Shown: positions 36,223 through 44,758, counted from the stretch's first letter. The stretch: 64,000 nucleotides of DNA from Bacillota bacterium (GCA_017405645.1 JAFQZZ010000016.1:1-64000); one strand, 5' to 3'. Numbers and translations are program-made. Notes: generated from the sequence alone by a model not told the origin.

Positions 36223-36801
36223 TTACCGGAAGATTTCGTAGGCCTTCCGGAATCTTTCGGCTTTTTCCGTATTGCCCAGCGCTTCGTGGCATTTGGACAG
36301 ATACAGATAGATCCTGGCGTTCGCGGGATCCTGGGCCAGCAGGATGGACAGGCTTTTCAGGGTGTCGTGGTAGTTTTTGTTCCGGTAATCCTCTTCGATT
36401 CGGTTCCAGTCCGCGGCGGACCCGTCCTCGTCGTCTTCCGCGGCGAAGATGTTGAACTGCTTCATGGTGTTCAGGATCCGTTCGGCGGTGAAAGGTTTCT
36501 GGATGTAGGTGATGGCTCCCAGCTGGATGCAGTCTACGGCGTTCTTGATGGTGGCGTAGGCGGTCATGATGATGGTGGGAGTGTTGTTGCCTTCCGCCCG
36601 GATGGTCCTGAGGATCTCCGTGCCGCTGATCTCCGGCAACTTGATGTCCATGAAGATCAGGCTGTAATCTTCCTTCCGGATCATGTCCAGACCTTCCCGG
36701 CCGTCGGAAGCGGTCTCCGCTTCAAAGCCCTCCAGCTGCAGTACTTTTTTCAGCAGGATGCGGATGTTTTTTGTGTCGTCAATAATCAGTACTTTTTTCA
36801 T
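36223..36801 (-). CDS. Response regulator without DNA-binding domain (receiver plus TPR-like tail)
   Basis: 192 residues from the ATG at 36801; an in-frame GTG three codons upstream is possible. The receiver domain (about 1-120) has D8/D9, phospho-acceptor D52 (LIFMDIKLP), T in MTAYAT and K in QKPFT. The remaining 70 residues are helical and resemble a TPR unit (EEDYRNKNYHDTLKSLSILLAQDPANARIYLYLSKCHEALGNTEKAERF). No HTH or enzyme output domain is present, so it likely acts by protein-protein contact. The kinase gene lies just upstream on the same strand. Confidence 0.85.
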   Translation of the reverse strand: MKKVLIIDDTKNIRILLKKVLQLEGFEAETASDGREGLDMIRKEDYSLIFMDIKLPEISGTEILRTIRAEGNNTPTIIMTAYATIKNAVDCIQLGAITYIQKPFTAERILNTMKQFNIFAAEDDEDGSAADWNRIEEDYRNKNYHDTLKSLSILLAQDPANARIYLYLSKCHEALGNTEKAERFRKAYEIFR

Positions 36802-36825
36802 GGTTTTCACACTTTCTCATAGGGT

Positions 36826-38181
36826 TTACACACTATATTCGTGAATCACCGGAAGGGTAAAGCAGAAGACGGAACCCTTCGGGTGATTGCTTTCGTACCA
36901 GATGGAGCCTCCGTGGGCTTCCACGATCTCCCGGCAGATTGCCAGGCCCAGGCCGGTGCCGCCCAGTTCCGTATCGTCCTCGTCCACCCGGAAATACTTT
37001 TCGAAAATCTTTTCCCTGTATTCCGCCGGAATCCCCGGGCCCATATCGGAGACCTTGATAATGATTTGGCTGTTTTCATAGTTGTCGGCGGAAACATGAA
37101 CGGTGTCCCCGGATTCGGAGTACTTGAACGCATTGGAAAACAGGTTGTTCATGACCCAGGTGAGCCGGTCCTTGTCCGCCCGGACGGGAGGCAGGCTGTT
37201 GGGAGCGCCGAAGGTGAACTGGATATGTTTTTTGTCGGCGATCCGTTCGAACTGGGAGATGGCCTGTTCCAGGATGGGCAGGGGATCGCAGATCTCGAAC
37301 AGATAGACCGCCTGGGATGATTCGCTTTTCGTCATCTGCAGCATGTTGCGGATCAGGGTAGTCAGGGTGAAGCTGTCTTCCATGATGGTAGACACCAGCT
37401 CCTGCTGGTCGTCATTGAGTTCCCCGACAGCCGGGTTCTGCAGCAGTTCCGCCCCCATGACGATGGAGGTCAGGGGAGTCTTCAGTTCGTGAGAAACGGA
37501 TGCGAAGAAGTGATTCCGGGATTCCTCGAACTGCTGCTTTTCTTCCATGATGTTCTGCATGGGCTGCAGCCGGCGGCTGATGAAATGCCGGGCGGCGATG
37601 AGGAACACAATGCCCAGGAAAATGAAGAGACCCGCCAGCATCATCATGGTATTGTTGTAGGAGTCCGCGATTTCCCGGATCTGTTCTTTCTGCCGGTCTT
37701 CGACGTAGTGGCGGTAGGTGTTCAGCGCGGTATAGGCGCTGTTCAGGTCCGGGACCAGCGTCAGCCGGCAGAAGAAATAGGCAGAGTCCATGTCTTCGGA
37801 CTCCACATAGGACTGGAACTGATTGAAGCTGTCGGCGAATTTATAGTAACTGGTGGAGACCAGGTACAGGTAATCCTTGGCGGTCTGGTCCGGGGCCTTG
37901 CTGTATTCGTCCTGGTAATAGCGGACAAAGGACGAGAAATTGGTCTGGAAGCTGGCCTCCGGCAGCGATTTGAGCTGCGTGAAGTAATCCGGGATCAGTT
38001 CCGCCTGATAAAACATGAAATGCTGCATCTGGTCGATGTTGTCGATGGATTCGCTGTAGCGGGCCAGTTCCGTGTTCTTTTGTTCGGTGATACCGGCATG
38101 GGAAAACACGACCGTCATGATAAACAGGGCGATGATGATCACGATAATGACTGGATATGCGATGTTCCTGAGGGAGGTCAT
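36826..38181 (-). CDS. Membrane sensor histidine kinase
   Basis: 451 residues. TM1 at about 8-28, an extracellular helical domain of about 150 residues, TM2 at about 179-197, then a short linker instead of a clear HAMP, H231 in SHELKTP, and an ATPase domain (NNLFSNAFKYS, DMGPGIP, GTGLGLAICREIVEAHGG). The all-helical sensor resembles four-helix-bundle sensors, by inference. It likely phosphorylates the output-less regulator 24 bases downstream. Confidence 0.9.
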   Translation of the reverse strand: MTSLRNIAYPVIIVIIIALFIMTVVFSHAGITEQKNTELARYSESIDNIDQMQHFMFYQAELIPDYFTQLKSLPEASFQTNFSSFVRYYQDEYSKAPDQTAKDYLYLVSTSYYKFADSFNQFQSYVESEDMDSAYFFCRLTLVPDLNSAYTALNTYRHYVEDRQKEQIREIADSYNNTMMMLAGLFIFLGIVFLIAARHFISRRLQPMQNIMEEKQQFEESRNHFFASVSHELKTPLTSIVMGAELLQNPAVGELNDDQQELVSTIMEDSFTLTTLIRNMLQMTKSESSQAVYLFEICDPLPILEQAISQFERIADKKHIQFTFGAPNSLPPVRADKDRLTWVMNNLFSNAFKYSESGDTVHVSADNYENSQIIIKVSDMGPGIPAEYREKIFEKYFRVDEDDTELGGTGLGLAICREIVEAHGGSIWYESNHPKGSVFCFTLPVIHEYSV

Positions 38182-38519
38182 GGGCGTTCTCCTTTCCGGA
38201 TTCCTTTTTGTACTAAAAGTATATAAAAAACCCCTGAAAGAATCAAGAAAAAATGAAGCAGCCGGAATTATTCATTAAAATGGGGGAAAGTTCATAAAAA
38301 TTTCACCATATATGCCCAAATACACAGAAATTTGAATAATCGATAGAAAACAGGCGGACCTGTCGAAAGAATTAAAGTCTAGAGATTAAACTATGGTAGG
38401 TTTTTCGGAAAATCTTCGGGAAACATTGTTTAAAATCCTGTGCACATCATAAAAGTTTTTGTAGACGATTTTTAAGAAGTGTGATAAAATTAAGTCAAAC
38501 ACGAAAGGAGGACGATTAT
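38182..38519. other. AT-rich divergent intergenic region
   Basis: No gene. It separates the minus-strand kinase from the plus-strand redox operon. An extended -10 (TGATAAAAT, 38482-38490) just before the redox operon is the best promoter element; a matching -35 at ideal spacing is not clear. Two TTCAT-AAAAT-like direct repeats occur around 38270-38305. Confidence 0.5.
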
Positions 38520-38837
38520 ATGTGTATGAGAGTTACTGACCACATTATTCTTGGTCACGATGACACTTCAAAGATGATTGAGATTACAGTGGATGGTAAG
38601 AAAATCCCTGCAAAAGAAGGCGAACCAATTCTGGCCGCTTTATTAGCGCAGGACATCATGGTAAATCGTTATACGGTAAAGAGAAATGAGCCCAGAGGGT
38701 TATTCTGCGGTATCGGACAGTGCACAGACTGCGCAATGATCGTAGATGGCAGAGCAAATGTCAGAACATGCATCACTCCTGCTGTTGAAGGTATGGTCGT
38801 AGAAACCCAGCACGGTTATGGAATCCAGGAGGTGTAA
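38520..38837 (+). CDS. Plant-type [2Fe-2S] protein, HcnA-like
   Basis: 105 residues from the ATG after AAAGGAGG. The Fer2_4 fold has cysteines C63, C68, C71 and C84 (FCGIGQCTDC ... RTC). This family is the small electron-transfer subunit of hydrogen cyanide synthase and of octopine, nopaline and hydroxyproline dehydrogenases. First of four redox genes in one operon. Its arginine codons are almost all AGA or CGT, as in ribosomal genes, pointing to high expression. Confidence 0.88.
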   Translation: MCMRVTDHIILGHDDTSKMIEITVDGKKIPAKEGEPILAALLAQDIMVNRYTVKRNEPRGLFCGIGQCTDCAMIVDGRANVRTCITPAVEGMVVETQHGYGIQEV

Positions 38838-38840
38838 GCA

Positions 38841-39956
38841 ATGTTAACTAGAGAATTATTAGTCATTGGTGCAGGTCCTGCCGGTCTGGCTGCGGCGATC
38901 GAAGCAGCGAAAAATGGCGTAAAAGACATTCTGGTTTGCGACCTCAACATGAAAGCCGGCGGGCAGCTGTTCAAGCAGATCCACAAATTCTTCGGATCCA
39001 AAGAACATAACGCAGGTGTCCGTGGTATCGACCAGGGCGTTCAGATGCTGAAAGAAGCGGAAGAACTGGGCATCGAAATCTGGCTGAATTCTGCTGTTGT
39101 TGGTTTCTTCGGCGACAAGATCGCTTGTATCGAACAGGGACAGCCGGACGGCACAAAGAAGATCGTTTACATGCAGCCTAAGACCATCGTTATCGCGACA
39201 GGCGCGCAGGAAAACGTAGTAAGATTCAAGGGCTGGACAACACCGGGCGTTATGGGCGCTGGTGCTGCTCAGACAATGATCAACGTAAACAGAGTACAGC
39301 CGGGCAAGAACATCGTTATGCTTGGTACCGGTAATGTAGGCCTCATCGTATCCTATCAGCTGATGCAGGCTGGCTGTAATGTAGTTTGTATCGTAGAAGC
39401 TGCTCCCGGAATCGGCGGTTACGGCGTACACGCTTCCAAGGTTTCCAGAGCTGGCGTTCCGATCTACTGCAGCCACACAATCAAGGAAGTTAAGGGCGAC
39501 GGTCCTGACGGAAGAGTTTCCGAAGTTACCATTATCGGCTTAGACGAAAAATGGCAGCCCATCGAAGGCACAGAAAAGACCTTCGAAGCAGATACAGTAA
39601 CATTAGCTGCTGGTCTGAAACCGGTTTCCGACCTGGTTAAACTGCAGGATATCGAAATCGTATTCAATAACGCTTTCGGTTGGGTTCCGGTACACAACGA
39701 CAAGATGCAGACAACCGCTAAGGGCATCTACGTTGCAGGCGACACCACCGGTTCCGAAGAAGCGAACACAGCTATGGAAGAAGGCAAACTGGCCGGCGTT
39801 TCCGTTGCGGAAGAATTAGGCTACATCACCATGGACGAAGCGAAGGATCAGAGAGACCAGATCTGGGATAGACTCAGAGGTCTGAGAACCGGTCCGTTCG
39901 GTGAAAAGAGAGCCATCGCCAAGGTCGTACAGATGGGTAAGTTCCCAGTTGACTAA
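38841..39956 (+). CDS. NAD(P)/FAD-dependent oxidoreductase, HcnB-like
   Basis: 371 residues. FAD-binding GAGPAGLAAA at 10-19, second dinucleotide fold GTGNVG at 162-167, and a C-terminal FAD motif GIYVAGDTTGSEEANTAMEEGKLAG. Matches the flavoprotein alpha subunit of HcnABC / OoxA-type amino-acid dehydrogenases, but is shorter (those often exceed 450 residues because the BFD domain is fused). Here the [2Fe-2S] BFD part is the separate gene two positions on. RBS GGAGGTG; 3-base gap from the HcnA-like gene. Confidence 0.88.
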   Translation: MLTRELLVIGAGPAGLAAAIEAAKNGVKDILVCDLNMKAGGQLFKQIHKFFGSKEHNAGVRGIDQGVQMLKEAEELGIEIWLNSAVVGFFGDKIACIEQGQPDGTKKIVYMQPKTIVIATGAQENVVRFKGWTTPGVMGAGAAQTMINVNRVQPGKNIVMLGTGNVGLIVSYQLMQAGCNVVCIVEAAPGIGGYGVHASKVSRAGVPIYCSHTIKEVKGDGPDGRVSEVTIIGLDEKWQPIEGTEKTFEADTVTLAAGLKPVSDLVKLQDIEIVFNNAFGWVPVHNDKMQTTAKGIYVAGDTTGSEEANTAMEEGKLAGVSVAEELGYITMDEAKDQRDQIWDRLRGLRTGPFGEKRAIAKVVQMGKFPVD

Positions 39957-39979
39957 ACCAGGAAAGGAGAATATGAACC

Positions 39980-40474
39980 ATGTCAATTAAAGAAGTTGGA
40001 TATATTAGCCACCAGGAATTGATCGATGCGGAACAGGATATCAGCGCAGAAAGATATGCCAAAGGCCCTGTAGCTGTAATCGAATGCGTTCAGGAGATTC
40101 CGTGTAATCCTTGCGAAGACGCATGTAAATTCGGTGCGATTTATGTTGGAAGTCCTATCACAAATCTTCCGAAGATCCAGGAAGATAACTGCACAGGCTG
40201 CGGTGCTTGCTTAGCAAGATGCCCGGGTCTGGCTATTTTCCTCGTAGACAAAACCTATTCTGAAACAGAAGCGACTGTTGCATTCCCGTATGAATACGTT
40301 CCGACTCCGGAAGTTGGAGAAGAATGGGAAGCTGTTGACAGACAGGGTGCTGTAAAGTGCAAGGGCAAGATCGTTAAGGTCATGAACCCTAAAGCTTTTG
40401 ACCGGACCCCGATCGTTACAGTAGCGATTCCGAAGGAATTTGCTGACGAAGTCAGAAGTGTAAAGAGAAAATAG
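39980..40474 (+). CDS. Double [4Fe-4S] ferredoxin-like subunit
   Basis: 164 residues. Two cluster motifs: C36-x5-C42-x2-C45-x3-C49 and C71-x2-C74-x2-C77-x3-C81 (CTGCGACLARC). The C-terminal half has no cysteine except C126 and contains beta-rich segments. Placed between the flavoprotein and the BFD protein, it probably passes electrons from the flavin to a carrier. The order with neighbours suggests one complex. Confidence 0.85.
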   Translation: MSIKEVGYISHQELIDAEQDISAERYAKGPVAVIECVQEIPCNPCEDACKFGAIYVGSPITNLPKIQEDNCTGCGACLARCPGLAIFLVDKTYSETEATVAFPYEYVPTPEVGEEWEAVDRQGAVKCKGKIVKVMNPKAFDRTPIVTVAIPKEFADEVRSVKRK

Positions 40475-40496
40475 AAACTGTGAAGGAGGCAAAAAC

Positions 40497-40775
40497 ATGG
40501 CAAGATTAGATGATGAAATGCTGGTTTGCCGTTGCGAAGAAGTAACAGTTGGCGAAATCAGAGAAGCAATCGCTCAGGGCGCATTCGACGTCGTAGGCGT
40601 TAAGAGAAGAACAAGAGCCGGCATGGGTCTCTGCCAGGGCAGAACCTGCGAAAAGCTGGTTCAGCAGATCATCTCTCAGGAACTGCACGTAGGTCCGACC
40701 GAAACTGGTGTTACCAGCACCAGACAGCCGGTAAGACCGATCACATACGGTGCATTAGCTGAAGCTGAATGGTAA
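40497..40775 (+). CDS. BFD-like [2Fe-2S]-binding protein
   Basis: 92 residues. C11, C13, C46 and C51 (VCRCEEVT ... GLCQGRTC) form the BFD-type [2Fe-2S] site that is normally fused to the end of HcnB-like flavoproteins. A short Thr/Pro-rich tail follows. RBS GAAGGAGG. Completes the four-gene module. Confidence 0.88.
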   Translation: MARLDDEMLVCRCEEVTVGEIREAIAQGAFDVVGVKRRTRAGMGLCQGRTCEKLVQQIISQELHVGPTETGVTSTRQPVRPITYGALAEAEW

Positions 40776-41041
40776 ACCGTTGATCGACCAAATCAACAAT
40801 AAGGCTGCCGTTTCTGACAAAGAAGCGGCAGCCTGTCACAACTTTACAGGTTGTTATATTTCCCGGATGGGGCCTTCGGGAACCGGAAGGGTCATATAAA
40901 TGGACACTGATTAACAGATTTTTGACGCATTCTTGAATTATCAACAACATGATACTGTTCAATCAAATCCGTTAGTGACATTTGTCACATTCAATGAACA
41001 CATGCTCCGAAACGAGAGGGCATGTAATACGGAGGTATAAT
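40776..41041 (+). promoter_or_regulatory. Regulatory spacer before the racemase-family gene
   Basis: Contains a hairpin AGGCTGCCG / CGGCAGCCT (40802-40834) without a T run, a weaker ACAAC / GTTGT hairpin followed by TATATTT (40838-40861), the palindrome GTGACATTTGTCAC (40975-40988) and an ACATGC / GCATGT hairpin (41000-41025) just before the RBS. The redox operon transcript probably ends or is processed here. Confidence 0.55.
40975..40988. promoter_or_regulatory. CRP/FNR-type palindrome upstream of the racemase-family gene
   Basis: GTGACATTTGTCAC fits GTGA-N6-TCAC exactly. Such sites bind CRP/FNR-family regulators in many bacteria. No regulator of that family is in the window, so the binding protein is unknown. 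Confidence 0.5.
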
Positions 41042-41827
41042 ATGGCTTATATCAAAAACAGACATTTTGGTTATGCAACACCGGAAAATATGGAATGGGT
41101 TATGATGTGTGACCATCAGCAGATGTCCGGTTATTCCGTAGGTATCGTATACATCGAAGATGTATTCTATCCGATGGTTCCGGGTAATGTTGTAAATGCT
41201 TACACCTATGACTTCCCGGTAAGAATGAGAGGGGTTCCGGGCCTGGATATCGACACATTATTCAGAAGAGACCCCATCATCGGCGACAAGATCATTGAAC
41301 TGGCTGAGTACATGATTGAAAAAGAAGGTATCAGAGCTCTGTGCTCCGCATGCGGCTTCTTCGGAAACTTCCATGCACAGGTTGCTGCAGCTCTCGACAT
41401 TCCGGTAGCTCTGTCTTCCTTAGTACAGATCCGCTGGATCAGAGCCGTCATCAAACCGGGACAGAAGATCGGTATCTTAACCGCCGACAAATCTTCCTTC
41501 ACCGATGTACTGCTTGAAAATGTTGGCGTTACCGACAAGAGCGACCTCATCGTTGGTGACTTAAGACATGGCGAACACTTCTCTGCTATTCTCGAATACA
41601 GAGGCGAGTTCAACAACAAGTGTGTAAAAGAAGAAGTAGTTGCTGCTGCTCTGGAACTGCAGAAGCAGGAACCGAACCTGGGCGCTATCCTTCTGGAATG
41701 CTCCGACATGCCGCCGTATGCATATGCTGTACAGCATGCAACACAGCTGCCGGTTTGGGACTTCATTACACTGATCAAGTGGCTGCATAATGGTACCACT
41801 CAGAAACCGTATTCTGGCTGGATCTAA
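41042..41827 (+). CDS. Aspartate/glutamate racemase-superfamily protein
   Basis: 261 residues from the ATG after GGAGGTATAAT. The two-cysteine plan of PLP-independent racemases and Asp/Glu/hydantoin racemase relatives is present: C104 in SACGFFGNF and C220 in LLECSDMPPYAY. Conserved GQKIGILTAD starts the second half. The first 40 residues are distinctive (HFGYATPENMEWVMMCDH). It follows the redox operon and shares its codon bias, so it likely works on the same amino acid, but substrate and even racemase activity are inference. Confidence 0.8.
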   Translation: MAYIKNRHFGYATPENMEWVMMCDHQQMSGYSVGIVYIEDVFYPMVPGNVVNAYTYDFPVRMRGVPGLDIDTLFRRDPIIGDKIIELAEYMIEKEGIRALCSACGFFGNFHAQVAAALDIPVALSSLVQIRWIRAVIKPGQKIGILTADKSSFTDVLLENVGVTDKSDLIVGDLRHGEHFSAILEYRGEFNNKCVKEEVVAAALELQKQEPNLGAILLECSDMPPYAYAVQHATQLPVWDFITLIKWLHNGTTQKPYSGWI

Positions 41828-41911
41828 ACCATACTACAAACTGCGGCTTACCGTTCGCAGTATAATCGACTGACTATCATTACGGTATCAAAAATCTGTT
41901 AGGTTCATTCT

Positions 41912-41946
41912 CGGCGTCCGGGTTTCCGGGCGCCGGGATAGTTTTT
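41912..41946 (+). terminator. Terminator after the racemase-family gene
   Basis: CGGCGTCCGG / CCGGGCGCCG stem (one G-T pair), loop GTTT, with GTTTTT beginning five bases after the stem. Confidence 0.55.
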
Positions 41947-41961
41947 GGACAGAAGGGATGG

Positions 41962-42849
41962 ATGGAAATGGACGGCAATATTCAAAAGTACCTGGCCTTT
42001 CTCAAGACCGTGGAGAACGGGAGCTTCACCAAGGCGGCGGAGATCCTTAACTATTCCCAGTCTTCCATCAGCAAAATGATCGCAGACCTGGAAAAGGAGT
42101 GCGGGATGAGCCTGATGGAACGGGGGAAGAGCGGGATTCGGCTGACGCCGGACGGCCGGGAACTCCTGCCCTACATCCAGCTTCTGTGCGAGGATTTCCG
42201 GATGCTGGAGCAGCATGTGGAGGAGATCGCCGGCATGCAGAGCGGGATGATCCGGATCGGGACCCTGCCCAGCATCGCCATCCACTGGCTCCCCAACATC
42301 ATCCATCGGTTCCGGGAGGATCATCCCGGCATCGAATACGAGCTGATGATCGGGAATTACCGGGAAATCGAGCAGTGGATCGGGGAAGGGCGGGTGGACT
42401 GCGGATTCGTGCAGCTGCCCACACGGCCGGAATTTGACACCATCTTTCTGGAAAGGGATGAGTACAAGGTGATCCTGCCGGCGGGACATCCCCTGGCGGA
42501 GAAGGAAACCATCGATATCCGGGATCTGGAGGGAGCCCCCTTCATGATGCTGGCGGCCAAGGACAACACAGAAGTCCCGGAGATCCTTTCCCGGGCCGGA
42601 GTACAGCCGGATATCCTGCTGACAACCTGGGAGAATCACGCCATCATGGGAATGGTGGAGAGGGGCTTCGGCCTGGCCATTGAGCCGGAGCTCATGTGCC
42701 GCCGGGTGCCTTTCCGCTTCGAGATGCGGAGTCTGACGGAACCCTGCTACCGGGACATCGGGCTGGGCTTCCGGAGCCTGAAGACGGCCTCGTCAGCGGT
42801 GAAAAGATTCGTGCAGTACCTGAAATACCGGGACGATTCGGTGGTATAG
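41962..42849 (+). CDS. LysR-family transcriptional regulator
   Basis: 295 residues. N-terminal winged HTH (KYLAFLKTVENGSFTKAAEILNYSQSSISKMIADLEKE), then a substrate-binding co-inducer domain (MIRIGTLPSIAIHWLPNIIHRF...). It stands between the redox/racemase genes and the NSS transporter gene and may control either. Unlike them it uses CGG-type arginine codons, as expected for a weakly expressed regulator. An ATG two codons downstream is an equally possible start. Confidence 0.9.
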   Translation: MEMDGNIQKYLAFLKTVENGSFTKAAEILNYSQSSISKMIADLEKECGMSLMERGKSGIRLTPDGRELLPYIQLLCEDFRMLEQHVEEIAGMQSGMIRIGTLPSIAIHWLPNIIHRFREDHPGIEYELMIGNYREIEQWIGEGRVDCGFVQLPTRPEFDTIFLERDEYKVILPAGHPLAEKETIDIRDLEGAPFMMLAAKDNTEVPEILSRAGVQPDILLTTWENHAIMGMVERGFGLAIEPELMCRRVPFRFEMRSLTEPCYRDIGLGFRSLKTASSAVKRFVQYLKYRDDSVV

Positions 42850-42857
42850 AAAACAAG

Positions 42858-42890
42858 AAGGCGGCATCCTTTTCAGGATGCCGCCTTTTA
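42858..42890. terminator. Terminator between lysR and the NSS gene
   Basis: Perfect 13-bp AAGGCGGCATCCT / AGGATGCCGCCTT stem, loop TTTC. It can act in both directions between converging genes. Confidence 0.8.
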
Positions 42891-43006
42891 CAATCCGGCG
42901 AGAGCCCGGAAAACCGGCTGGTTTTCCGGGAAATTTTTGTCATGTTTGCGAGGGCAGGGCCCTCATTTTTAGTTTGTAAAGATTGTGTTCATTCATCAAG
43001 CGTTGC

Positions 43007-44374
43007 TTAGAAGTAGCTCTTGATACCCAGGATTACTACCAGAGCAGTAACTACCGGCAGAACGATCAGATACCAGAATCTCAGGCCGCTCGGGATCTTG
43101 AAGTACTTCGCGCCAACTCCGGAGTGTTCAATGAACTTATCCCACCACTTGGTCGCAACAAAGATGGACATGATGATTACACCAATCGGCAGCGTGATCA
43201 GCATCGCTACGAAGTCTGCGAATGTGAAGCAGTCCATGCCAAGCGGTGTAACGTTTGCCAGCTGTGTGAATGCGTGGATGGTGAATGCGCCCAGGATGAC
43301 GCAGATGACGGTTACAATCGCAACAGCCTTGCTTCTGGTCCAACCGAAGCCATCTGCCATTGTGGAAGCCGCACCTTCAAACAGACCCAGTACAGAAGAC
43401 CAACCAGCAGCAAACAGAAGAACGAAGAACAGTGTCCCCCACAGTCTGCCGCCTGCCATTTCTGTGAATACATAAGGCAGGGTCTTGAATACCAGACCGG
43501 AACCACCCGCTACGTCCATGTTGTAGGTGAACAGTGCCGGGAAGATCGCGACACCAGCCAAGATCGCTACAACGATGTTGGACAGGATGATTACGGAGCC
43601 GGAGAACGGGATATCGGAGTTCTCTCTGTCGAGGTAAGATCCGAAGGAGTACAGGGTCGCCATACCTACGCCGGCCAGGAAGAAGCACTGGTTCAATCCG
43701 GCCATAGCAACTTTGAAGAAGCCGCCGGCTTCTGCCATACTTGCTGCATTCGGCTGGAAGACGAATTTCAGGCCTTCGCCAGCGCCCGGCAGCATCAGGC
43801 CTCTGATGGCCAGGATGCACAGGAAGATGAACAGGCCCGGGATCAGGATCTTGTTCGCTCTTTCCAGACCCTTCTGTACGCCGCCCAGGATAACGATGAT
43901 GGTCAGCGCATACAGGATCAGAACGGTGATCCACTTATAAGGCATGTTCAGCTGCAGATTCCAGTAGTAGTCGCCCAGTTCATCAATTCCCATCTTGCTC
44001 AGACCTCCGGAGAGGTATTTGAAGATGTAGAACATTACATCGGATACGATGGTGATGTAGTAGGAAATCAGGATAAGTACCGTAGCAAGACCCATCCAGG
44101 AAATCAGACTCCAAATGCCGCCGGCATTTAAGTCTCTGTAGCAGGCGATTACGGATTTACCGGTATATCTACCCAGTGTTAATTCAGCCCAGCAAAGCGG
44201 GATAGCAATAATTACTGCAAAGATGATACACATCAGCAGGAAGATGCCGCCACCGTTCATACCCATCATGTACGGGAATTTCCAGATAGCGCCGACACCT
44301 ACTGCGTAACCAATGGAACTTACGATAAACCCGAAGGCTGATCCCCATTGTTGTTTTTCAGTATTTTCAGACAT
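43007..44374 (-). CDS. Sodium:neurotransmitter-symporter-family (NSS) amino-acid transporter
   Basis: 455 residues from the ATG at 44374, 6-7 bases after AGGGGGAA; a longer frame upstream lies in the leader. TM1 has the unwound sodium/substrate region (SSIGYAVGVGAIWKFPYMMGMNGGG) found in LeuT/TnaT relatives. About 11-12 helices follow. Bacterial NSS proteins import single amino acids with sodium. Arginine codons are AGA or CGT, as in the redox module, so a high-level importer for the substrate of that module is a reasonable inference. Confidence 0.92.
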   Translation of the reverse strand: MSENTEKQQWGSAFGFIVSSIGYAVGVGAIWKFPYMMGMNGGGIFLLMCIIFAVIIAIPLCWAELTLGRYTGKSVIACYRDLNAGGIWSLISWMGLATVLILISYYITIVSDVMFYIFKYLSGGLSKMGIDELGDYYWNLQLNMPYKWITVLILYALTIIVILGGVQKGLERANKILIPGLFIFLCILAIRGLMLPGAGEGLKFVFQPNAASMAEAGGFFKVAMAGLNQCFFLAGVGMATLYSFGSYLDRENSDIPFSGSVIILSNIVVAILAGVAIFPALFTYNMDVAGGSGLVFKTLPYVFTEMAGGRLWGTLFFVLLFAAGWSSVLGLFEGAASTMADGFGWTRSKAVAIVTVICVILGAFTIHAFTQLANVTPLGMDCFTFADFVAMLITLPIGVIIMSIFVATKWWDKFIEHSGVGAKYFKIPSGLRFWYLIVLPVVTALVVILGIKSYF

Positions 44375-44580
44375 TGTATTTCCCCCTAAAAATATGTAAA
44401 GAAAAGATAATTGCATGTTGTCCCGCCGGAATTGTAAGCTAATAAATCATTTCTGCTCGAAGCAGCGAATCGAAGCTTACCATAGTTACTCGGGGCATGC
44501 CCGGGGAAAATGGTCGAGCCTCACCTTCCTTTCTGTACTCATAATAGTACAATTTAGATTTGTATACACAATTATTGTAC
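44375..44580 (-). promoter_or_regulatory. Structured leader and promoter region of the NSS gene
   Basis: Read on the minus strand: an AT-rich promoter area flanked by an inverted repeat GTACAAT (44547-44553) / ATTGTAC (44574-44580), with TATTAT as a possible -10. A folded leader follows: CTCG / CGAG (44489-44492 / 44515-44518) enclosing GGGCATGCCC, then GTAAGCT / AGCTTAC (44434-44440 / 44474-44480) enclosing CTGCT-CGA-AGCAG (44453-44465). It does not match the glycine, T-box or THF patterns I know. The rest up to 44758 is AT-rich. Confidence 0.5.
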
Positions 44581-44694
44581 ACGATAAAGGACAAAATTAC
44601 CACAGTAAATATTAAAAAAATAGATATTTTTCATCAAAAAATTCAATGAATCCAATCACGGCATTGATGTGGGAATAAATGTGAAAACGAAAAC

Positions 44695-44723
44695 TAACCT
44701 TTTTCCCGGTGTTGTGATATAAT
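44695..44723 (+). promoter_or_regulatory. Promoter of the YkvI-like gene
   Basis: Extended -10 TGATATAAT with TATAAT at 44718-44723; the -35 is poor, as is common with extended -10 sites. Confidence 0.6.
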
Positions 44724-44758
44724 GAAAACATCCATTACACAGAAACGGGAGAAGTAAG

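Noticed and set aside
44375-44580. T-box or glycine riboswitch for the NSS leader
   Set aside because: No T-box motif (TGGNACCGCG) or glycine-aptamer landmarks are visible.
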